Positions 15,501 to 18,089 of a stretch of DNA of 18,089 bases are shown here, in pieces. Each line of letters starts with the position of its first letter. The first letter of the stretch is position 1. Position numbers and translations under genes: made by a program. Origin of the DNA: Azoarcus sp. (lineage in GTDB: Bacteria > Pseudomonadota > Gammaproteobacteria > Burkholderiales > Rhodocyclaceae); NCBI GenBank assembly GCA_031259795.1, contig JAIRLA010000237.1, positions 1 to 18,089 on the forward strand, in the 5' to 3' direction. The notes beneath the pieces were generated by a model. That model was not told the DNA's origin, did no database searches, and saw only the letters and a program-made list of their open reading frames with translations.

Positions 15501-17749
15501 CTCTCCAGAAACAACACTTTTACAACGACAAGCATCCTGACTTGTCGCCTCTGCCCTTCATACCGCTGTCTGACATGGATGATATAGCGCTGGCGGATTT
15601 CCTTCCGCAGGTGATCGAACAGGCGTGTAATGCCATCGTGGTGGTCGATAGCGACGACAGGATCGTTTTCTTCAATGCCGCCGCTGAACAACTATGGGGG
15701 CGCAACCGCGATACAGTCCTGGGCGCCGACATTTCGCGCCTGATGCCGCCGCTCCAGGACGGGCCGCAGAGCAGATTACCGGGCCAGTCCGAAATCGACC
15801 ATCTCGTCGGCCACAACGTGGAGCTGCCCATCGAGCGGCCCAACAATACGCGGATATGGGCCGAAATATCCGTCTCGCGCGTCCAGGCGTGTGAGCAGAC
15901 CATGCGCTTGGTCGTTGCCCGCAACATCACCATCGCCAAAGTACACAAGACCCTGCGCTATCAGGTTCTCAAGGCCATGGCCGAAACGGAATCGCTGCTG
16001 GAAGTCATGAACCTGCTGTGCCAGGAAATCAAGCGCATCGCCCCCGAAATCTCGGCCACCATCATGCGGATCGACGCCAGTGGTCATTTGCACTCGCTGG
16101 CCGCGCCCGATTTCCCGCCCGAGTACGGACACCAGATCGACGGCGCCGAAACCGACCAGAATGTCTCCTGCACCATGGCCGCCTTTCGCGGCGAACCCGT
16201 GCTGATCAGGGACATCGAAAACGATCCCTCATGGGGAAATACCCGGCAGCAAGTGCTGGCGCTGGGTTACAAAGCCTGCTGGTCAGTTCCGGTCAAAACC
16301 CGCGAAGGGCGCGTCATGGGCGCTCTCGCCTTTTATTACCGCGTATGCCGCCGCCCGAACAAGCTGCACGTACAACTGGCCGAAATCGGCGTTTACCTGT
16401 GCGCGCTGGCGATGGAACGCGCGGAAGCGCGCGCGCGCATCCACCACCTCGCCTTTTTCGACGATCTCACCGACCTGCCCAACCGCAGCCTGTTGCACGT
16501 CCAGGCCAATCAAGCCATCGCGCAAGCCTCCCGCGAAAACGAACAGCTTGCCGTGCTGTTCATCGACATCGACCGCTTCAAGCAAGTCAACGACTCCCTT
16601 GGCCACCCCGCCGGCGACACCCTGCTGCGCATCGTCGCCAGCCGCCTGCGCGAAGCGATACGGGAAGTCGACATCCTTGGCCGTTATTCGGGCGACGAAT
16701 TCGTCATCGTCCTCACCCAATGCGACAGCGTGCGCGCCACCGACCTGGCCGGACGCCTGCTTGCCGTACTCTCCGCGCCGTGCAGGATCGGCGAAATCAC
16801 CCTGAACCCGGCGGCCAGCATCGGCATCAGCCTGTTTCCGGACAACGGCCGCGACATGAACACCCTGATCCATCAGGCCGACATGGCGATGTACCAGGCC
16901 AAACACAAAGGCAGCGGCTGTTTCAGCTTCTTCAGCGGCCAACTGAACCAGATCGCCAAAGAGCGCCTCACACTGGAGACCGCCTTGCGCGAAGCGCTTT
17001 TCGGCAACCAGCTCCAAGTTTATTATCAGCCCCAGATCAACATCGAAACCCACCAGCTTCATGGCGTCGAAGCGCTCGTGCGCTGGAGCCACGCCCATTT
17101 CGGACAAATCTCCCCTTCCCGCTTCATCCCGCTGGCCGAAGAATGCGGCCTGATCAATGTCCTGAGCCAATGGGTACTGAACGAAGCCTGCCGCCAACTC
17201 GCGCATTGGCGCCAGCAAGGACTCGTCGTTCCCTCGGTGTCGGTTAACCTGTCGCCCACCGACTTTCACAACCTGAAGTTGCCGCATCACATCGAAAGCG
17301 TTCTCAAAGCCCACGACCTGAAGCCCCGCGATCTCTTGGTCGAAATCACCGAGGGCGTGCTGATGGATTCCAATCCGAGCACGATGAAAACCCTCAACGA
17401 GATTCACGCCCTCGGCGTGCGCCTGTCGATCGACGACTTCGGCACCGGCTACTCCAGTCTCGGCTATCTGCGCCACCTGCCGGTACATGAACTCAAGCTC
17501 GACCAATCCTTCGTGCGCGACCTCGATCACGACCGCGCCACGCGAGCGCTCACCAACGCCGTCATGCACATCGGCGACAGCATGGATCTCACCGTCATCG
17601 CCGAAGGGGTCGAACACCCGACGCAACGCAACCTGCTCAAGGCACAGGGCTATCAGATCGTGCAAGGACTCCTTTTCTCCCCCCCGCTTCCGGCAACGGA
17701 TCTGGAGCGCTGGCTGGACGAAAACCTGTCCTTCACCCAATGGAAGTGA
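15497..17749 (+). CDS. PAS-GAF-GGDEF-EAL cyclic-di-GMP enzyme (DosP-like)
   Basis: This 750-residue cytoplasmic protein has a PAS domain (about 35-145, [21 protein letters not shown]), a GAF domain (158-312), GGDEF (317-480) and EAL (488-743). The diguanylate cyclase metal site ([12 protein letters not shown]) is intact and the signature reads SGDEF (398-402), five residues after an REVD inhibitory site. The EAL side keeps EAL (525-527), [25 protein letters not shown] and AEGVE, so phosphodiesterase activity is expected. The domain order and PAS and EAL sequences resemble E. coli DosP, an oxygen sensor, but I cannot confirm the haem ligand. The GTG at 15497 overlaps the queC stop; an in-frame ATG at 15476 is an alternative. 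Confidence 0.92.
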   Translation: MTLQKQHFYNDKHPDLSPLPFIPLSDMDDIALADFLPQVIEQACNAIVVVDSDDRIVFFNAAAEQLWGRNRDTVLGADISRLMPPLQDGPQSRLPGQSEIDHLVGHNVELPIERPNNTRIWAEISVSRVQACEQTMRLVVARNITIAKVHKTLRYQVLKAMAETESLLEVMNLLCQEIKRIAPEISATIMRIDASGHLHSLAAPDFPPEYGHQIDGAETDQNVSCTMAAFRGEPVLIRDIENDPSWGNTRQQVLALGYKACWSVPVKTREGRVMGALAFYYRVCRRPNKLHVQLAEIGVYLCALAMERAEARARIHHLAFFDDLTDLPNRSLLHVQANQAIAQASRENEQLAVLFIDIDRFKQVNDSLGHPAGDTLLRIVASRLREAIREVDILGRYSGDEFVIVLTQCDSVRATDLAGRLLAVLSAPCRIGEITLNPAASIGISLFPDNGRDMNTLIHQADMAMYQAKHKGSGCFSFFSGQLNQIAKERLTLETALREALFGNQLQVYYQPQINIETHQLHGVEALVRWSHAHFGQISPSRFIPLAEECGLINVLSQWVLNEACRQLAHWRQQGLVVPSVSVNLSPTDFHNLKLPHHIESVLKAHDLKPRDLLVEITEGVLMDSNPSTMKTLNEIHALGVRLSIDDFGTGYSSLGYLRHLPVHELKLDQSFVRDLDHDRATRALTNAVMHIGDSMDLTVIAEGVEHPTQRNLLKAQGYQIVQGLLFSPPLPATDLERWLDENLSFTQWK

Positions 17750-17782
17750 AAGCGCGAAATTCGTCGGCGCGGTTGCTTTTTC
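17748..17782 (+). terminator. Possible terminator after the GGDEF/EAL gene
   Basis: GAAAGCGCG just after the coding end can pair imperfectly with CGCG...GCTTTTTC, and a run of five T follows the stem's 3' arm. The stem is interrupted, so this is a weak call. It is the only T-rich hairpin in the interval. Confidence 0.3.
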
Positions 17783-17831
17783 GGTAGAAGAAATTTTTGC
17801 CACGAGCGGCGGGAGGAGTCTCTTGGCGAAA

Positions 17832-17845
17832 CTCGTCATGACGAG
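17832..17845. repeat. Perfect 14-bp palindrome
   Basis: CTCGTCATGACGAG reads the same on both strands. Its first half (CTCGTCAT) equals the start of the nearby dispersed repeat, so it looks like two repeat heads fused head to head. It could also be a protein-binding site; nothing else supports that. Confidence 0.5.
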
Positions 17846-17863
17846 AACGCCCGCCCTCCCCTT

Positions 17864-17905
17864 CCTCGTCATTGCAAAAGCCGCCCCCCCTCGTTATTGC
17901 GAGGG
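17864..17905 (+). repeat. Two partial copies of the dispersed repeat head
   Basis: The head of the element (CCTCGTCATTGC) appears at 17864-17875 and again, with one change, at 17889-17900, just before the full copy at 17912. The second partial copy forms a perfect 6-bp stem (CCCTCG / CGAGGG) around TTATTG at 17888-17905. The interval from 17750 to 17997 otherwise holds no gene. Confidence 0.65.
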
Positions 17906-17911
17906 CCGTCC

Positions 17912-17960
17912 CCTCGTCATTGCGAGGAGCGCAGCGACGTGGCAATCCAGTTCGTTCCAT
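17912..17960 (+). repeat. Dispersed REP-like repeat, copy 2 (after the GGDEF/EAL gene)
   Basis: This full copy contains CCTCGTCATTGCGAGG, the AGCGCAGCG core, GTGGCAATCC and the GTTCGTTCCAT tail. It is the plus-strand counterpart of the element at 2954-3002, differing at about four of 48 positions. A short GGCGC-GAAA-GCGCC hairpin (17963-17976) follows. As with copy 1, it lies downstream of a coding end and in the same orientation as the transcription entering it. Confidence 0.8.
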
Positions 17961-17997
17961 CCGGCGCGAAAGCGCCGCCGTTATCCGGAGCCGCTGT

Positions 17998-18089
17998 TCA
18001 TCCTTCGTCCGGATGATTGAGCGCCTGGTCGAACTGGTAAATCAGGTCGTCGGCGATGTCGTCGAGGTCGGTGGGGACGTAACCCAGAC
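17998..18089 (-). CDS. Unrecognised protein, C-terminal 29 or so residues only
   Basis: The minus strand stays open from the window edge to a TGA at 17998, giving an acidic tail that includes GYVPTDLDDIADDLIYQF and ends NHPDEG. The amino-acid choice (Asp-rich, aromatic residues spaced in a helix-like pattern) and GC-rich third positions look coding. It would converge on the GGDEF/EAL gene across the repeat region. Too little is present to name a family. Confidence 0.5.
   Translation of the reverse strand, partial: LGYVPTDLDDIADDLIYQFDQALNHPDEG

Noticed and set aside
15830..15850. Haem-binding histidine in the PAS domain equivalent to DosP His77
   Set aside because: Histidines occur nearby, but the region is shorter than in DosP and the alignment is ambiguous, so oxygen sensing is not claimed.
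16283..17872. 529-codon minus-strand frame opposite the GGDEF/EAL gene
   Set aside because: It is a mirror of the high-GC codon pattern of the real gene, with no ribosome binding site or family signature.

Overview
This window is a GC-rich piece of a proteobacterial chromosome, most likely betaproteobacterial. I lean towards the Rhodocyclales/Nitrosomonadales side because of the HslV short propeptide, the ETF operon layout and the accA-tilS pairing, but I cannot name a genus from sequence alone. It carries 18 protein-coding genes (two cut by the window edges). I found no tRNA, rRNA, CRISPR array, phage module or transposase gene.

The layout is two back-to-back runs of genes that diverge from a roughly 200-bp promoter region at 8687-8883. 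The left run is on the minus strand: a TPR/STAS-domain protein, hslV-hslU (the ATP-dependent peptidase HslUV), accA-tilS (acetyl-CoA carboxylase alpha subunit and the tRNA-Ile2 lysidine synthetase), then after a repeat-bearing gap an electron-transfer operon. That operon is etfB-etfA, a CbiM-like membrane protein and the start of an acyl-CoA dehydrogenase, so an ETF is encoded beside one of its probable electron donors. etfB starts with TTG.

The right run is on the plus strand and is tightly packed: ybgC-tolQ-tolR-tolA-tolB-pal-cpoB (the cell-envelope Tol-Pal division system), then queE-queC (7-deazaguanine synthesis for queuosine), and finally a large PAS-GAF-GGDEF-EAL cyclic-di-GMP enzyme. 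The reading frame of the last overlaps queC by four bases. Genes are separated by 87 bases or fewer throughout, so one long transcript, perhaps with internal promoters, is plausible.

The two runs end in related dispersed repeats. One copy lies directly after the tilS stop codon (about 2954-3002). A second, with partial copies, follows the GGDEF/EAL gene (17864-17960). Each has the same orientation relative to the gene it follows, so the two are inverted relative to each other across about 15 kb. A 7-bp tandem repeat at the end of tilS adds an odd tail to that protein.

Most of the window is well-conserved housekeeping DNA. The parts most worth a second look are the duplicated TPR-STAS protein that lacks the usual phospho-acceptor serines, the roughly 50-residue QueC tail coupled to the c-di-GMP enzyme, the CbiM-like protein inside the ETF operon, the TonB-like proline repeat in TolA, and the repeats. 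I found no clear sign of an entirely new multi-gene system.
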